Below are positions 44,074 through 54,429 of a stretch of DNA of 64,000 bases, in pieces. Where the stretch lies: positions 248,001 through 312,000 of the forward strand of contig NZ_SRRY01000002.1 in the NCBI RefSeq assembly GCF_004792295.1. The letters are read 5' to 3'. How positions within the stretch are numbered: position 1 is the first letter of the stretch; each line of letters begins with the position of its first letter. Under the pieces are notes generated by a model. The model was not told the origin of the DNA, ran no database searches, and worked only from the letters and a program-made list of their open reading frames with translations. This DNA comes from Pseudoalteromonas sp. MEBiC 03607 (GTDB lineage: Bacteria > Pseudomonadota > Gammaproteobacteria > Enterobacterales > Alteromonadaceae). A program made the position numbers and the translations under genes.

Positions 44074-46106
44074 TTGATGTCGTCAACTAATCGTGCATCA
44101 ATTGGTAATGTAATCACAAACCGTGCGCCGTGCTTTGATGGTACGGCGCATATATTGCCTTTCAAGTTATATTTCACAGCATTAAAAACCACGTTCAAAC
44201 CAAGCCCTAAGTGATGGCCACCTAAATTAGTGGTATAGAATGGGGTAAAAATTTCTTGCAGGATTGATTCCTTAATGCCTACGCCGTTGTCTTGATAGAT
44301 AATTTTGACATAGTCATGACCTGCGCGGATGGTAATGTCTACCTTTCCTTCTGCTGTATGTGTAAAACCATGTTCATAGGAATTAATAACCAGAGTTTTT
44401 AGAATATCCTCTAAAATTGAGGGGCAGGAAGTAATGGCTACACTGTCTCCATCAACATGATAAGTAATTTTCTTACCTAAATATTTACTCATAGGCTCTA
44501 GTTTATGATGAATAAAGTTTTTTAATGGAATACTTGATAACGGTTTGTCTAAGTTAATAGACACATTAAGTGCTTTAAATTCCTCAACAATACCTGCTAA
44601 GCGGTTAATAGCAGAAATAACAAGATCCTTGGCCTTGTCGGTGTTGGTAATAAATTCATGGAAGTATTTGCTTGATAAGTTTTGTTGTTTAAATTTATCT
44701 GACAAAGACTCTAAATATTCGTCGATGAGTGAGCTTGCTGTGACGATTGTGCCTATTGGTGTGTTTAATTGATGGGCCATGCCAGAGACTAATGAGGTTA
44801 AAGAGGCTATCTTCTCGATTTCAATTAAATGATCCTGCGTTTCATTTAATTGTACTAGTATCTTTTCAAGTTCTTGTTTTCGCTTATCAATATTATTTAT
44901 CGCGATAAAAGAACCAAACAAGATGATTACCAAGCATATTGATATGACGATAGTAAGATCTTTAAACGCCTGCGCTTTTGTTGCTTTTAATTGCTCTGCC
45001 CGTGTAAGTTCTGCAATTTTGAGCTCTTTGGCTTTTGCATCAGCCTGCGCTAACGCTTTAGCTAAATTAACATTTGCTTGGCGTTTTAAAATTTCCGCAT
45101 TGATCTGTGCATAGTGTTTGTATGCAATCAGTGCTTCAGCATACTGTTCTTGCTTTTCAAGTAGTTGTGCAGTCAACTTGGTTACTTCAAGCTGAGTCGT
45201 GATATCAGAGAGCTTAAAAGTATCTGTTTCAATCGAAGCGAGTAAATTTAGAGCTTTGTTCGCTGAATCTTGTGCATCGTATGTTTGCGCTAAACATAAA
45301 ACCACACTTAAGTAATCACCGCTGTAGGCTTGAGTTTTTATAAGCTCTACAGCATCAGTTAGAAATTCTTCTGATTCATTTAACATACCTTTTAAACGTA
45401 ATACCTTTCCCTTCAATACAAAACTTTTACTTAGATGAGCAGTAAAATCGTGGCGTTGTTGTAATATTATCGCGTCATTTAATACATCTAATGCATGATC
45501 AAAATCACCTAAACCAATTAGCGCCATTGCAAGGTGGGTACTTGCAAACGACTCATCTAGGGGCTGATTCTCTATTTTTGCGGTATTTCTGTATTGTTCA
45601 AAAGCGATGGTAGCGTCACGGTAACGTTTTAAATTGAGGTTAATCAGAGCAATATTGATTTCGGTTTGTTGTAAAAGGTGCTTTCCGATTGTTTTTGCCA
45701 CAGGTAATGCATCGCTATAATAGTGTAATGCATCTTGATACATGCCTAATCGGGCATAAATACCGCCAGATATGTTTAAGTAGCCATACATTAAATCCTT
45801 ATTACTCGACTGTAATGCTATATCCATGAAATGAACTAGTGTTTTCATGGCTTGCTCTAATTCATCGTTTTCAAGTAAAAACCAAGCCTTATAATTTGTG
45901 ATTATTGCTCGTTGTTCTAATGAAAATATTACTGTGTCAGAGGATAATAATGAATTGACTAGCTGTAGGGCATTGGTAGGAGAGCTGGCATAGGTTTCAG
46001 TAATTGAGGTTTCTATTTCTTTAAATTCAGTTTCTGTGATTGCTTGTGACAGAGCAGTACTTGTGAACAGCATCAAGCATAGATAAAACAGAAAACGAAT
46101 TTTCAT
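44070..46106 (-). CDS. TPR-containing sensor histidine kinase
   Basis: A 678-residue hybrid of sensor repeats and kinase. A signal peptide (about residues 1-21, ending LSQ) leads to a periplasmic tetratricopeptide superhelix to about residue 360, one membrane helix ([20 protein letters not shown]), a coiled coil, then an H-box [18 protein letters not shown] and an ATPase domain with DNGVGI and LGLGLNVV. No response regulator gene is near, so it is an orphan. The start is taken as ATG at 46106 with AAGGA upstream. The stop overlaps the ppc stop by 4 bases. Confidence 0.85.
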   Translation of the reverse strand: MKIRFLFYLCLMLFTSTALSQAITETEFKEIETSITETYASSPTNALQLVNSLLSSDTVIFSLEQRAIITNYKAWFLLENDELEQAMKTLVHFMDIALQSSNKDLMYGYLNISGGIYARLGMYQDALHYYSDALPVAKTIGKHLLQQTEINIALINLNLKRYRDATIAFEQYRNTAKIENQPLDESFASTHLAMALIGLGDFDHALDVLNDAIILQQRHDFTAHLSKSFVLKGKVLRLKGMLNESEEFLTDAVELIKTQAYSGDYLSVVLCLAQTYDAQDSANKALNLLASIETDTFKLSDITTQLEVTKLTAQLLEKQEQYAEALIAYKHYAQINAEILKRQANVNLAKALAQADAKAKELKIAELTRAEQLKATKAQAFKDLTIVISICLVIILFGSFIAINNIDKRKQELEKILVQLNETQDHLIEIEKIASLTSLVSGMAHQLNTPIGTIVTASSLIDEYLESLSDKFKQQNLSSKYFHEFITNTDKAKDLVISAINRLAGIVEEFKALNVSINLDKPLSSIPLKNFIHHKLEPMSKYLGKKITYHVDGDSVAITSCPSILEDILKTLVINSYEHGFTHTAEGKVDITIRAGHDYVKIIYQDNGVGIKESILQEIFTPFYTTNLGGHHLGLGLNVVFNAVKYNLKGNICAVPSKHGARFVITLPIDARLVDDIN

Positions 46107-46445
46107 TACAAATAATCCTTTATACAAACCAGAGTAAGGATGGAAAGTGCATAATCCTTTCGTCTACATATGTGAGGTTATTTATTATGGATTTTAATTA
46201 GAAATAGAGTTATACGAAAAAGCTTAATAATGGATTAGAAAACTCATACATGTTCAAAAGGTAAATAGATTATGAAAGTAGGTAACATTTGCGGGCATAA
46301 ATCCAATCCTTAAGTGTGAACTTTGCAACTGGTCATACCTATTTTATTGCTAGGTATTGACTAAGCAAGGCAGATCCATAAAATAGCCCGGCTTTTATTC
46401 AGCAACCATTAATTTTACCTTTACCCACGCATTTTAGAGTAACCT
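46107..46445. other. Intergenic region, no gene seen
   Basis: About 340 A+T-rich bases between two divergent genes. It presumably contains both promoters. The only structure noted is a short inverted repeat ATACCTA/TAGGTAT near 46335-46357. Confidence 0.4.
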
Positions 46446-46814
46446 ATGTCGAACGTGTCAACGTGCATCACTTATGATGCATCGACGTCTTTAGTGATGA
46501 TGACGTTAAGAGGGACTGCAAGTGCACAGGATGTGATTAATTTTTACCAAATAGCCCATCAATATTCAGTATTATATGGGTCAGAAAAAATTCTTGTTGA
46601 TGTATCTGAGTTAACCCATGACTTCGCACCAGCAGACTTGTTTACTATAATGCCAGTGATTGCTAACTCGTTAAAGCGAGCTGTATTAGCTATTGTGGTG
46701 AGTTTCGATGGCTTTATGCATGACTTATTTGTGCAAAAAGCTAAACGTTACAACCTTCAAGCCGAGAATTTTGAGTGTTTTAGTAAAGCTAAAAATTGGC
46801 TAGTTCATCAATAA
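46446..46814 (+). CDS. STAS/SpoIIAA-like small protein
   Basis: A 122-residue soluble protein. The pattern of strands and helices (ITYDASTSLVMMTLRGTASA, then SEKILVDVSELTHDFAPADL, then AIVVSFDGFMHD) resembles the SpoIIAA/STAS-like fold of small regulatory proteins. The serine that is phosphorylated in true anti-sigma antagonists is not clear. It is a single gene between the TPR kinase and cdd. Assignment is by fold pattern only. Confidence 0.6.
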   Translation: MSNVSTCITYDASTSLVMMTLRGTASAQDVINFYQIAHQYSVLYGSEKILVDVSELTHDFAPADLFTIMPVIANSLKRAVLAIVVSFDGFMHDLFVQKAKRYNLQAENFECFSKAKNWLVHQ

Positions 46815-46979
46815 ACAGAGAAACTAGCTGAAATTCATTTTCTGTGTATATTTGCGCTTACAAAAAATGCCTATTTAACACTTTTTTTGTTGTAAATTTC
46901 GAGACACAGCGCGTTGAAACCTAGTATTTAAATGCATAACCTTTTAAACTGTTTAGCCAATTAATAATTATAATTTGTT

Positions 46980-47912
46980 ATGACAGTAACTAGGAAAGAC
47001 GTATCTAATTCTGTGTCAAGAACAACACCTTTTGACTTCAGTGATGAGCAAAAGCAATCTCTTTTTAGTCAGTTGAAAAGCCAACGTGGCATCTTATCTC
47101 AAGCTGATATTTTATTACTTTGTGAGCAACATCAGTTAACAGAGTCACAACTCTTAAAAGCGTGTGTACCTGTTGCGAGTTTGTTTTCTGTCGCACCAAT
47201 TTCAAAATTCTATGTCGGTGCTATTGCACAAGGTAAAAATCAGCAAGGTGAAACGACATTCTATTTTGGTGCTAATGTGGAGTTTTCTCATCAAGCGCTA
47301 AGTTTAGTTGTTCACGCAGAACAATCTGCGATAAATAATGCGTGGTTAAACGGTGCTCAATCAATAGATAAAATTGCGATCAGTGATGCCCCTTGTGGAT
47401 ACTGTCGCCAGTTTATGAATGAGCTCAGCACAGCGCAATCACTCGAAATATTACTTCCTGAAAGACACTTTACTTTACATGAGCTTTTACCGTATTCGTT
47501 TGGGCCAACAGACTTAGGGAATAACGAAAGCTTATTCTCACAGGAAAAAAACGACGGTCATTTCGATAGTGTTAATGAGCTCGATCAGAAATTAGCTGAA
47601 ACAGCGCTAAAAGCTTACGTACCTTATACCGCGAACTACTGTAGCGTTAAAATCACGACTTTTGAAAACGGTAATTTTTACGGAAGCTATGCTGAAAATG
47701 CGGCTTACAGCCCAAGTTTATCACCGCTTCAAAGTGCTTTAAGTCAGTTTTATCTTGCTGGGTTAAAGTTTGATGATAAGACGGTTAAGTCGATCACCTT
47801 GTTAGAAACACAAGGGGCCGAAAATCAGTATGAGGTGGCTAAAAGTGTGCTGGCAAGTTTTGATAACCCACCAGCATTTAAGCACTGTATTGCTAAGCTA
47901 GTTAAAGATTAG
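46980..47912 (+). CDS. cdd: Cytidine deaminase
   Basis: A 310-residue dimeric-type cytidine deaminase, like the 294-residue E. coli Cdd with an inactive C-terminal repeat. The zinc and catalytic motifs are [11 protein letters not shown] (His, Glu) and [11 protein letters not shown] (two Cys). It converts cytidine and deoxycytidine to uridine forms in pyrimidine salvage. Its stop overlaps by 4 bases the stop of the convergent uridine phosphorylase gene, the next enzyme in the pathway. Confidence 0.93.
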   Translation: MTVTRKDVSNSVSRTTPFDFSDEQKQSLFSQLKSQRGILSQADILLLCEQHQLTESQLLKACVPVASLFSVAPISKFYVGAIAQGKNQQGETTFYFGANVEFSHQALSLVVHAEQSAINNAWLNGAQSIDKIAISDAPCGYCRQFMNELSTAQSLEILLPERHFTLHELLPYSFGPTDLGNNESLFSQEKNDGHFDSVNELDQKLAETALKAYVPYTANYCSVKITTFENGNFYGSYAENAAYSPSLSPLQSALSQFYLAGLKFDDKTVKSITLLETQGAENQYEVAKSVLASFDNPPAFKHCIAKLVKD

Positions 47913-48664
47913 TTTAGCAATAGTTTTGCAGCTTCAATGACTACGGCGACTGACTTTTTCTCAATCTCGCCGTGGTCAACATTAGGAATTTCTTGCTTAG
48001 TACGGTTTACTAATACACCTGCAACACACGCTGCGCGTAAGCCAAGTGCTGCACACATAGTGAAAAGTGTTGCTGATTCCATTTCATAGTTCATCACACC
48101 AAGCTTTTGCCACTCTTCACAGCTACCTTGTAATGAACGAGGAACATAACCTGAATAGGTATCGTAACGTTCTTGGCCTGGATAGAAGGTGTCACTTGAA
48201 GCTGTAATGCCAATATGGAAATTAATGCCTAAATTATCACAAGCATTAACCATAGCTTGTGTTGCAAAAAAGTCAGATACCGCAGGGTAGCTCAATGGCG
48301 CGAAGTGCTGACTTGCACCATCTAAACGAACAGATGCTTGGCTAATTAAAATGTCGCCTTCATTAATGTGTGGTTGAATAGCACCTGTTGTACCAATGCG
48401 TAAAAAGGTATCAATACCTAGCTGTGCAAGCTCTTCAACAGCAATTGATGTAGATGGCCCACCAATACCGGTTGAACAAACTACCACGCTGTGGCCGTTT
48501 AACTCACCACGATATACATGAAATTCACGGGTCTTCGCTAAGCACTTTGGGTTATCGAGAAGTGTTGAAATGCGGGCAGAGCGATCAGGATCACCAGGGA
48601 CAATTGCCAGTGTTGCACCGTTTAAGTCCTCACGAGTGAGCCCTAAATGAAATACCTTTTCCAT
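47909..48664 (-). CDS. udp: Uridine phosphorylase
   Basis: A 251-residue nucleoside phosphorylase that splits uridine to uracil and ribose-1-phosphate. The signatures are [20 protein letters not shown] at the start (phosphate site GDPDR follows), [20 protein letters not shown], and [18 protein letters not shown] for ribose binding. Length equals E. coli Udp (253). It faces cdd, so the two salvage genes end on each other but are not co-transcribed. Confidence 0.95.
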   Translation of the reverse strand: MEKVFHLGLTREDLNGATLAIVPGDPDRSARISTLLDNPKCLAKTREFHVYRGELNGHSVVVCSTGIGGPSTSIAVEELAQLGIDTFLRIGTTGAIQPHINEGDILISQASVRLDGASQHFAPLSYPAVSDFFATQAMVNACDNLGINFHIGITASSDTFYPGQERYDTYSGYVPRSLQGSCEEWQKLGVMNYEMESATLFTMCAALGLRAACVAGVLVNRTKQEIPNVDHGEIEKKSVAVVIEAAKLLLN

Positions 48665-48809
48665 TATTAAACCTTATTTTTGTCTAAAGCGTAATACTTT
48701 AATCATACGTGTTTAAAGTACAGGACAGATGTCCTATTAGATTACGAATGTTGCAAGATTTGCACAGATAACCTAAACCTAAAGATGTAACGATAAAAGA
48801 GGACCTATT

Positions 48810-49589
48810 ATGCCTGCTTCATCATCTATGAGTAAACATCATGAATTTGCTCGCTGTTTAGAGAGTGCTCATGTTTCTATGGCTGCTCCGTTTCATTGGC
48901 TTGCTTTAGCGTTTAAAGATATTGCCAATGCGCCAATCCTAAGCTTAGTGTACGGTTTAGTTTTTACACTAATACCTGCAGCAATAATGTACTTTGTGTA
49001 TCAATTTGATACACATCTTGTCATTTTGCCAGCGGTTGTTGGCTTTGCTCTTATTGGCCCTGCATTTGCGGCTGGGCTTTACGATGTTGCTTGGGAGCTA
49101 GAAAAAGGGCATAAACCGACCTTAATGCACAGTTTAAAATCAATGTTTAGAAACCCCGCTGGTGAATGGGGATTTGCAGTATTATTAATGGTGATTATGA
49201 TTGTGTGGATGAGACTTGCTGCATTGATCCACGCACTGTATCCGAATGTTGTAGATCCTAGCTTTGAACAGCTATCTGCGTTTCTTACGCTTGGCTCGAT
49301 AGTTGGCGGCATTTTGCTGGTAACAGTCTTTGCTATTTCAGCATTTACCCCACAGATAATGATGGAAAGACGCGTAGATATAATGACGGCGGTTGTCTCA
49401 TCGATGAATGCAGTAAAAACCAATGTAGGCGCAATGGTTGTTTGGGCTGCTTTAATAATATTCATGGTATTTCTGGGATTTGTCACAGGAACGGCAGGGT
49501 TTATTGTTATTATGCCATTATTAAGCTACGCGAGTTGGCATGCTTACATTGCGGTGATAAAAACTAAGAAGCCAAGGGGTTACGAATAA
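48810..49589 (+). CDS. DUF2189 family membrane protein
   Basis: A 259-residue inner-membrane protein with six predicted helices. The N-terminal segment APFHWLALAFKDIANAPILS followed by the helix LVYGLVFTLIPAAIMYFVY is typical of DUF2189. The function is not known; related proteins are often near respiratory oxidase genes, which is not the case here. AAAGAGGACC precedes the ATG. It is alone in its unit, closed by a hairpin 32 bases after the stop. Confidence 0.82.
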   Translation: MPASSSMSKHHEFARCLESAHVSMAAPFHWLALAFKDIANAPILSLVYGLVFTLIPAAIMYFVYQFDTHLVILPAVVGFALIGPAFAAGLYDVAWELEKGHKPTLMHSLKSMFRNPAGEWGFAVLLMVIMIVWMRLAALIHALYPNVVDPSFEQLSAFLTLGSIVGGILLVTVFAISAFTPQIMMERRVDIMTAVVSSMNAVKTNVGAMVVWAALIIFMVFLGFVTGTAGFIVIMPLLSYASWHAYIAVIKTKKPRGYE

Positions 49590-49620
49590 TGAGTATTCAC
49601 CTTGCTTGAATATAAATCTA

Positions 49621-49647
49621 TTGCAGCAATCTAATAGGTTGCTGCAA
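49621..49647 (+). terminator. Hairpin after the DUF2189 gene
   Basis: TTGCAGCAA (49621-49629) and TTGCTGCAA (49639-49647) are perfect complements over a 9-base loop, followed by AATTTG. The T run is short, so termination would be weak. The rest of the gap to 49877 shows no gene. Confidence 0.5.
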
Positions 49648-49877
49648 AATTTGACTTTCCCTCCGTGCATGTTATACCTGCCAAAATACCACGCTCATTG
49701 AGTTATTGAGCACCCATAATAAGTCTCTTTAGAAATAATAAACTATAAATTTCAAGAGGTTAATTTTTCCTTCTTCTCATGATAAATGTGATGCTTGCAT
49801 CGCGGTTTCTAGATTATGAGAAAGCGTAATTTTAACGATTACGAATGAATATGCAGTTATTTAGCAGCGGAGTAGAA

Positions 49878-50987
49878 ATGAGTAACACACAAAAAGCATT
49901 TCACGAAAAACTAAGTCAATGTCTTTGCCCACCAGGCGATGGTGTTTTTACGGTAAATACAGCGAAAGAACGTAAAGATGCCTTACGAACAAAATTATAC
50001 GGTCAGACAGAGAACGTAGACGTTCTTTGGAAAGAGTCATTAGAGACACTAGCAGACTCAGAACATAAAGCTGTGATTCTTGGGATCAGCTCTGATTGTG
50101 GTGGGGGTATTTTACGTGGTGCTAACTGGGGCCCGTTATTTTTACGTTCTACCTTAATTGATCAACAACCACAGGCTCGCGCGTTCGACTTAGGTGACGT
50201 TCGTGTTATTCCGCATTTATTGCATGATAAATACCTAAACGAAGCTACAATCACAAACTGTCAAAAAGCACTCTATGCTGATGAAAACAGCGAATACCAT
50301 GTATCACCATTGTCTATCACTGAAGATGTGTGTGATGGGTTTTATGCCAACTACCCAGATAAAGGTATTTTCGGGATTGGCGGTGACCATTCAATCAGTT
50401 ATCCGCTAACCAAAGCGTATTTAAAAGCAAAGCGTGACGCAGGTAAACGCACTGCAATTATACATTTTGACGCCCACACTGATTTACTTGTAGAGCGCTT
50501 AGGTATCGATTTATGTTTTGGTTCATGGTGTACACATATCCTTGAGTACCTACCTGCACCGCGTAACCTTATTCAATTTGGTATTCGTTCAAGTGGTAAA
50601 CCGAAACAACACTGGGAAGAGACTTTTGGTGTTAAGCAGCACTGGGCACATGAAATTATTGAGCGTGGTGCTAAAGCTGTTGCTGAAGAAGTAATTGCCC
50701 AGCTTAAAGCTGATAAAGTTGATGAGCTTTATGTGAGCTTTGATATTGATGCACTAGACGAAGCATTTGCTTCTGCGACAGGCACACCTGAAGCAGGTGG
50801 CTTAACACCACAGCATGCGTTAGACATTTTAGTTGCTTTAGCTGATGAGTTTCCAATTACCGGGGCTGATATGATGGAAATTGCACCATTTACAGACAGC
50901 TCTTTGATTGGTCAAACGAGTTCTGAAACAACGCTTAAAGAAGGTGCAAAAATTTCTGCCTTTTTAATTGCTGCGATGAACAAGTAG
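49878..50987 (+). CDS. Ureohydrolase (arginase/agmatinase family)
   Basis: A manganese-dependent ureohydrolase of 369 residues. Metal motifs are GIGGDHSISYP, HFDAHTDL and SFDIDALDEAFASATGTPE, all complete. About 80 extra residues precede the catalytic fold, longer than E. coli SpeB (306). Family members hydrolyse arginine, agmatine or related guanidino compounds; which one cannot be told here. The ATG at 49878 is preferred because GCGGAG lies 6 bases upstream; an in-frame ATG at 49845 has no such site. It is close to the cyanophycin genes, whose product is arginine, and may use that arginine. Confidence 0.85.
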   Translation: MSNTQKAFHEKLSQCLCPPGDGVFTVNTAKERKDALRTKLYGQTENVDVLWKESLETLADSEHKAVILGISSDCGGGILRGANWGPLFLRSTLIDQQPQARAFDLGDVRVIPHLLHDKYLNEATITNCQKALYADENSEYHVSPLSITEDVCDGFYANYPDKGIFGIGGDHSISYPLTKAYLKAKRDAGKRTAIIHFDAHTDLLVERLGIDLCFGSWCTHILEYLPAPRNLIQFGIRSSGKPKQHWEETFGVKQHWAHEIIERGAKAVAEEVIAQLKADKVDELYVSFDIDALDEAFASATGTPEAGGLTPQHALDILVALADEFPITGADMMEIAPFTDSSLIGQTSSETTLKEGAKISAFLIAAMNK

Positions 50988-51003
50988 TTTGCCTTGATGC
51001 AAC

Positions 51004-51024
51004 AGGGGAGTGTGTTACTCCCCT
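51004..51024 (+). terminator. Hairpin after the ureohydrolase gene
   Basis: AGGGGAGT and ACTCCCCT pair over a 5-base loop, 16 bases after the stop. The following bases (TACTCATTCCTT) are only moderately T-rich. Confidence 0.55.
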
Positions 51025-51115
51025 TACTCATTCCTTAGTCTTAAAAAACATTCCATTATTCCTAACTACACGCTATATTATTATAAAAAATAATTATAAA
51101 TTTGGTTTGTCTGCG

Positions 51116-51814
51116 ATGTGGAAATCTCTAGCCTTGTTATTGCTTATTATTGCTAAACCTAGTTTTGCAGCAATAACAGTGGTAACTGAAAACTTTCCAA
51201 ACTTCCAATATCAGAACGAACAAGGTGAGTTAGTTGGCTCTGTCGTGGGCAAAGTTAAAGCTGCCCTCGAAAAATCAGGGATGCAGTACGACATATCAAT
51301 TAATACTTGGTCAATTACATACAATGCTGCTTTACGTGACGCAAACACGTGTATTTTTTCATTAGCACGTATTCCTTCGAGAGAGAAAAAATTTAAGTGG
51401 ATACATAAACTTGAAGGCTTTTCAGCATCTTTTTATGCATTTAAATCAAATCGGCTGAGTATCAATAACCTCGATGATGCGAAAAAATATCGTACTGCAG
51501 TTCCAAAAAATAACTATTCCCATGTTTATTTAAAAGAGCAGGGGTTTAATGAAAATAAACAGTTAATCCTGCTTGATAGCTTTGAAAATATTTACGACAT
51601 TCTTAAGAGTCGTCGTACAACTGTTGATTTAGTGGTATTAAGTGACCAACAATATCAATTTGAAAGTAAAAATGATCAAAGCCTTTCTTTTCTAGAGCCC
51701 GTTTATCAGCTACCTGTTGCACGCGCTGATTTATACTTTGCTTGTAACGGAAATATCGACCCAGTGACTTTAGATAAGCTCAATAAAGCCTTTGTATCCA
51801 GTGATTCAAAATAG
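51116..51814 (+). CDS. Periplasmic solute-binding protein, SBP family 3
   Basis: A 232-residue secreted protein of the amino-acid-binding type. The signal peptide covers about residues 1-18 (ending SFA); the mature part starts with ITVVTENFPNFQYQNEQGEL, typical of family 3 binding proteins, and continues with ALEKSGMQYDISINTWS. No ABC permease or ATPase gene is near, so it may be a stand-alone sensor or scavenger protein. The ATG at 51116 is preferred to the TTG at 51107. Confidence 0.78.
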   Translation: MWKSLALLLLIIAKPSFAAITVVTENFPNFQYQNEQGELVGSVVGKVKAALEKSGMQYDISINTWSITYNAALRDANTCIFSLARIPSREKKFKWIHKLEGFSASFYAFKSNRLSINNLDDAKKYRTAVPKNNYSHVYLKEQGFNENKQLILLDSFENIYDILKSRRTTVDLVVLSDQQYQFESKNDQSLSFLEPVYQLPVARADLYFACNGNIDPVTLDKLNKAFVSSDSK

Positions 51815-51944
51815 CACTTGTTGATTGCTATAAAGCAGTTATAATCAGCTGCTTTTTGACCATTCTCGCCAAACTCTAAACAGCATAAGTGAGCAAAAAG
51901 TTGTTTGCATTCAACAGTCTGAATGCTTTTTACTAGGAGCCACA

Positions 51945-53234
51945 ATGAGTGACTTACTCGTTATTATGATATTAATTTTGATCAGTGCGTTGTTTGCAAT
52001 GAGCGAAATAGCTATTGCTGCATCACGTAAGATAAAATTAAGGGTTATGGTCGACGAAGGCAATAAAAAAGCCCAGGCAGTATTAACGTTGCAAGAGCAG
52101 CCGGGGGCATTTTTTGCGATGATACAAATTGCCTTGAATGCGATTGCTATTTTAGGTGGTATTGTCGGTGAGCAAGCCTTATCACCTTATATTGAACAAA
52201 TTTTAGGGATGATTTATCAAGGCCCGTTACTAAGTCAAATTAGCTTTTTGATTTCGTTTTTTAGCATAACCTCATTATTCATTTTATTTGCAGATTTACT
52301 GCCTAAACGCCTGGCGATGATTATGCCAGAGGCTGTTGCTGTCAATGTGGTGTCTATAATGCGCTGGGTTACCTTTGCATTAACGCCATTTGTTGTGTTC
52401 TTTAATGGCACTACAAACTTTATTTTACGCGCCTTTAAAGTTCCGGCTGAACGAGAAGATATTGTTACCACAGAAGACATCGTTGCTATGATGGATGCTG
52501 GGGCTGAATATGGCAGCCTACAGCAACAGGAATATGAGTTAATAGGCAATGTGTTTGATTTGGAGGCCCGGTTTTTATCGAGTGTGATGACTCCACGTGA
52601 TCAAATTGTATTTTTTGATGTAAAAGCTGATGCCCAAGAAGTCGCTACCAAAATTATTGAGCACCCGCATAATCACTTTTTAGTGTGTGATGGTAGTTTA
52701 GACAAATTAATTGGTTCGGTTGAATCAAAAGATATCCTTCGTAAAGTACTTAAAGGGCAAACTGCTGAGATAGATAGTGAGTTAATCAGCCGTGATATTT
52801 TTTACTTACCAGAAACACTCAGTCTTTCTGAAGCATTAAATACCTTTAAAAAAGCAGCAGAGCCATTTGCTGTTGTTGTTAATGAATATGCACTGATGGT
52901 TGGCATTGTCACTGTTAAAGATTTAATGAAAGGCTTTATGGGTGATTTGATCAGTCATCAGGGCGAAGAGTTAATTATTCAACGTGATAACACTTCTTGG
53001 TTAGTGGATGGCCTGACACCTGTGGTTGAGCTTGCTAAAGTGCTAGAGATAGAAGAGTTTCCTGATCAATCACATTATGAAACTGTTGCCGGATTCCTTA
53101 TTTATACGATGAAGCGACTTCCGAAGCGCGCCGAGTTTATACACTTTGGCGGGTTTAAATTTGAAGTGGTTGATGTTGAAGGAGTGAAGGTCGAGCAACT
53201 CTTAGTTACTCGAATTTCAGAAGAAAGCAATTAA
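51945..53234 (+). CDS. CorC/HlyC-family protein (DUF21, CBS pair, CorC domain), YtfL-like
   Basis: A 429-residue inner-membrane protein with a DUF21 (CNNM) domain of four helices (residues 1-190), two CBS domains (about 205-335, starting SSVMTPRDQIVFF) and a C-terminal CorC transporter-associated domain. The length and domain order match E. coli YtfL (PaeA), which is linked with cadaverine/putrescine tolerance, but also other members of the family linked with Mg or Co. A polyamine role would fit the ureohydrolase nearby, but this is speculation. TAGGAG precedes the ATG. Confidence 0.82.
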   Translation: MSDLLVIMILILISALFAMSEIAIAASRKIKLRVMVDEGNKKAQAVLTLQEQPGAFFAMIQIALNAIAILGGIVGEQALSPYIEQILGMIYQGPLLSQISFLISFFSITSLFILFADLLPKRLAMIMPEAVAVNVVSIMRWVTFALTPFVVFFNGTTNFILRAFKVPAEREDIVTTEDIVAMMDAGAEYGSLQQQEYELIGNVFDLEARFLSSVMTPRDQIVFFDVKADAQEVATKIIEHPHNHFLVCDGSLDKLIGSVESKDILRKVLKGQTAEIDSELISRDIFYLPETLSLSEALNTFKKAAEPFAVVVNEYALMVGIVTVKDLMKGFMGDLISHQGEELIIQRDNTSWLVDGLTPVVELAKVLEIEEFPDQSHYETVAGFLIYTMKRLPKRAEFIHFGGFKFEVVDVEGVKVEQLLVTRISEESN

Positions 53235-53252
53235 GGCTGCTCATGCAGCCTT
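53233..53252. terminator. Shared terminator hairpin between CorC-like and IadA genes
   Basis: AAGGCTGC/GCAGCCTT (53233-53240 with 53245-53252) with a TCAT loop lies between the two convergent genes and includes bases of both stop codons. A short T-rich tract follows on the plus strand. Confidence 0.65.
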
Positions 53253-54418
53253 TATTCAAAAGTATCTTTCACTATTGCCTTAGCTTGATGCACCATGTGT
53301 ACGCCATTTGACCAACACTCAATGGGCTGCAGTGATGCATTATCAAGTAACACCAGATCTGCATCTGCATTGATAGTCACTCTACCTTTATTAATACCAA
53401 GCACATCAGCTGGATTTGAGGTAATAGCCATTAATGCGTGTTCAACCGATACACCATATTCTTGAACGGCTTCTACAAACGAGCTATGCAATGTTGATTC
53501 TTTACCAACTTCAAGACCTAATAGATTAAAGTTATCATCAAAAATAGGTAAGCTTGCATGACCATCAGAGCTCATGGTGAGCTTAGTCGGTTGTACATTA
53601 TTTTTAAGGCAGTAAGCCAGTGCCTGCGCGGCTGAATATTCACCATGGGCAAGATCATACTCTGTCGTGCTTGTGGTAAAGTCGATAGTGCCACCCGCTT
53701 TGCAAAACGCCACGCCCGCATTGAGTAAAGCTAGATTACGATTCATATGCGTAGGATAAAACTGGCTAAGCGAAATATCAGTTAAGCTATCTATCTCATG
53801 TAATAAAGATAAGTGACTATCTACTGGACCTACATGAATACTAACCGTGCCTTTTTTGCCACTTAACATGCCAGCCACTTTTGCTTCAGCGGCTAGTTCA
53901 GCAAGTTGCTGAGCCGTTGGCTGACTACTGCGATGATCAGAAATGGCGACTTCACCGACACCAATAAACTCCTCAATATACATAATGTCATTCGTTATTG
54001 AACCAGTCAGTGTTTTAGCAGGTAAGTGATATGAACCTGTATGGCAAAAAACATTCAATCCTCGTTCTTTAAGTGCTTTTGCTTTTGCAATTAAATTACT
54101 ATGGGTTCGACTACTTGAGTCAGTACCAAGCGCGGCGATAACCGTTGTTGTACCATGCAATGTTGCATCTGTTAGGTTCATTTCAGGTGTTCTGCTAGCA
54201 AAACCAGCCTCACCGCCACCACCTGTTATATGGACTAAAGAGTCAACAAACCCCGGAGTTAAAATGCAATTAGATCCATCAACGATGGTAACACCATGAT
54301 AATTTTCGATATTAATTTCAGGCTGTATATCCACGATTTTTCCGCCCGCGATTAAAACATCTTGGTTTCCAAGCGGCGAAGGAGCGAAAATATCTGCGCC
54401 TTTTATAAGTGTTAACAT
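53252..54418 (-). CDS. iadA: Isoaspartyl dipeptidase (IadA family), altered metal site
   Basis: A 388-residue amidohydrolase that splits beta-aspartyl dipeptides. The family segment ITGGGGEAGFASRTPEM and ISDHRSSQP are clear. Two expected ligands differ: the first His of the HxH motif is Leu (L61-V-H63 in DSLVHI), and the lysine that is carbamylated in E. coli IadA aligns with Glu156 (GVGEVAISDHRS). His195 (SIHVG), His224 (PTHMNRN) and Asp285 (SSDG) are kept. It is 11 bases after the YfcC carrier gene and near a TonB receptor and cyanophycinase, so its likely substrate is beta-Asp-Arg from cyanophycin. Confidence 0.82.
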   Translation of the reverse strand: MLTLIKGADIFAPSPLGNQDVLIAGGKIVDIQPEINIENYHGVTIVDGSNCILTPGFVDSLVHITGGGGEAGFASRTPEMNLTDATLHGTTTVIAALGTDSSSRTHSNLIAKAKALKERGLNVFCHTGSYHLPAKTLTGSITNDIMYIEEFIGVGEVAISDHRSSQPTAQQLAELAAEAKVAGMLSGKKGTVSIHVGPVDSHLSLLHEIDSLTDISLSQFYPTHMNRNLALLNAGVAFCKAGGTIDFTTSTTEYDLAHGEYSAAQALAYCLKNNVQPTKLTMSSDGHASLPIFDDNFNLLGLEVGKESTLHSSFVEAVQEYGVSVEHALMAITSNPADVLGINKGRVTINADADLVLLDNASLQPIECWSNGVHMVHQAKAIVKDTFE

Positions 54419-54429
54419 AATTAAATCTT

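Noticed and set aside
49830..49880. ArgR-type ARG box before the ureohydrolase gene
   Set aside because: Only one half (TGAATATGCA) resembles the consensus; the second half is missing.
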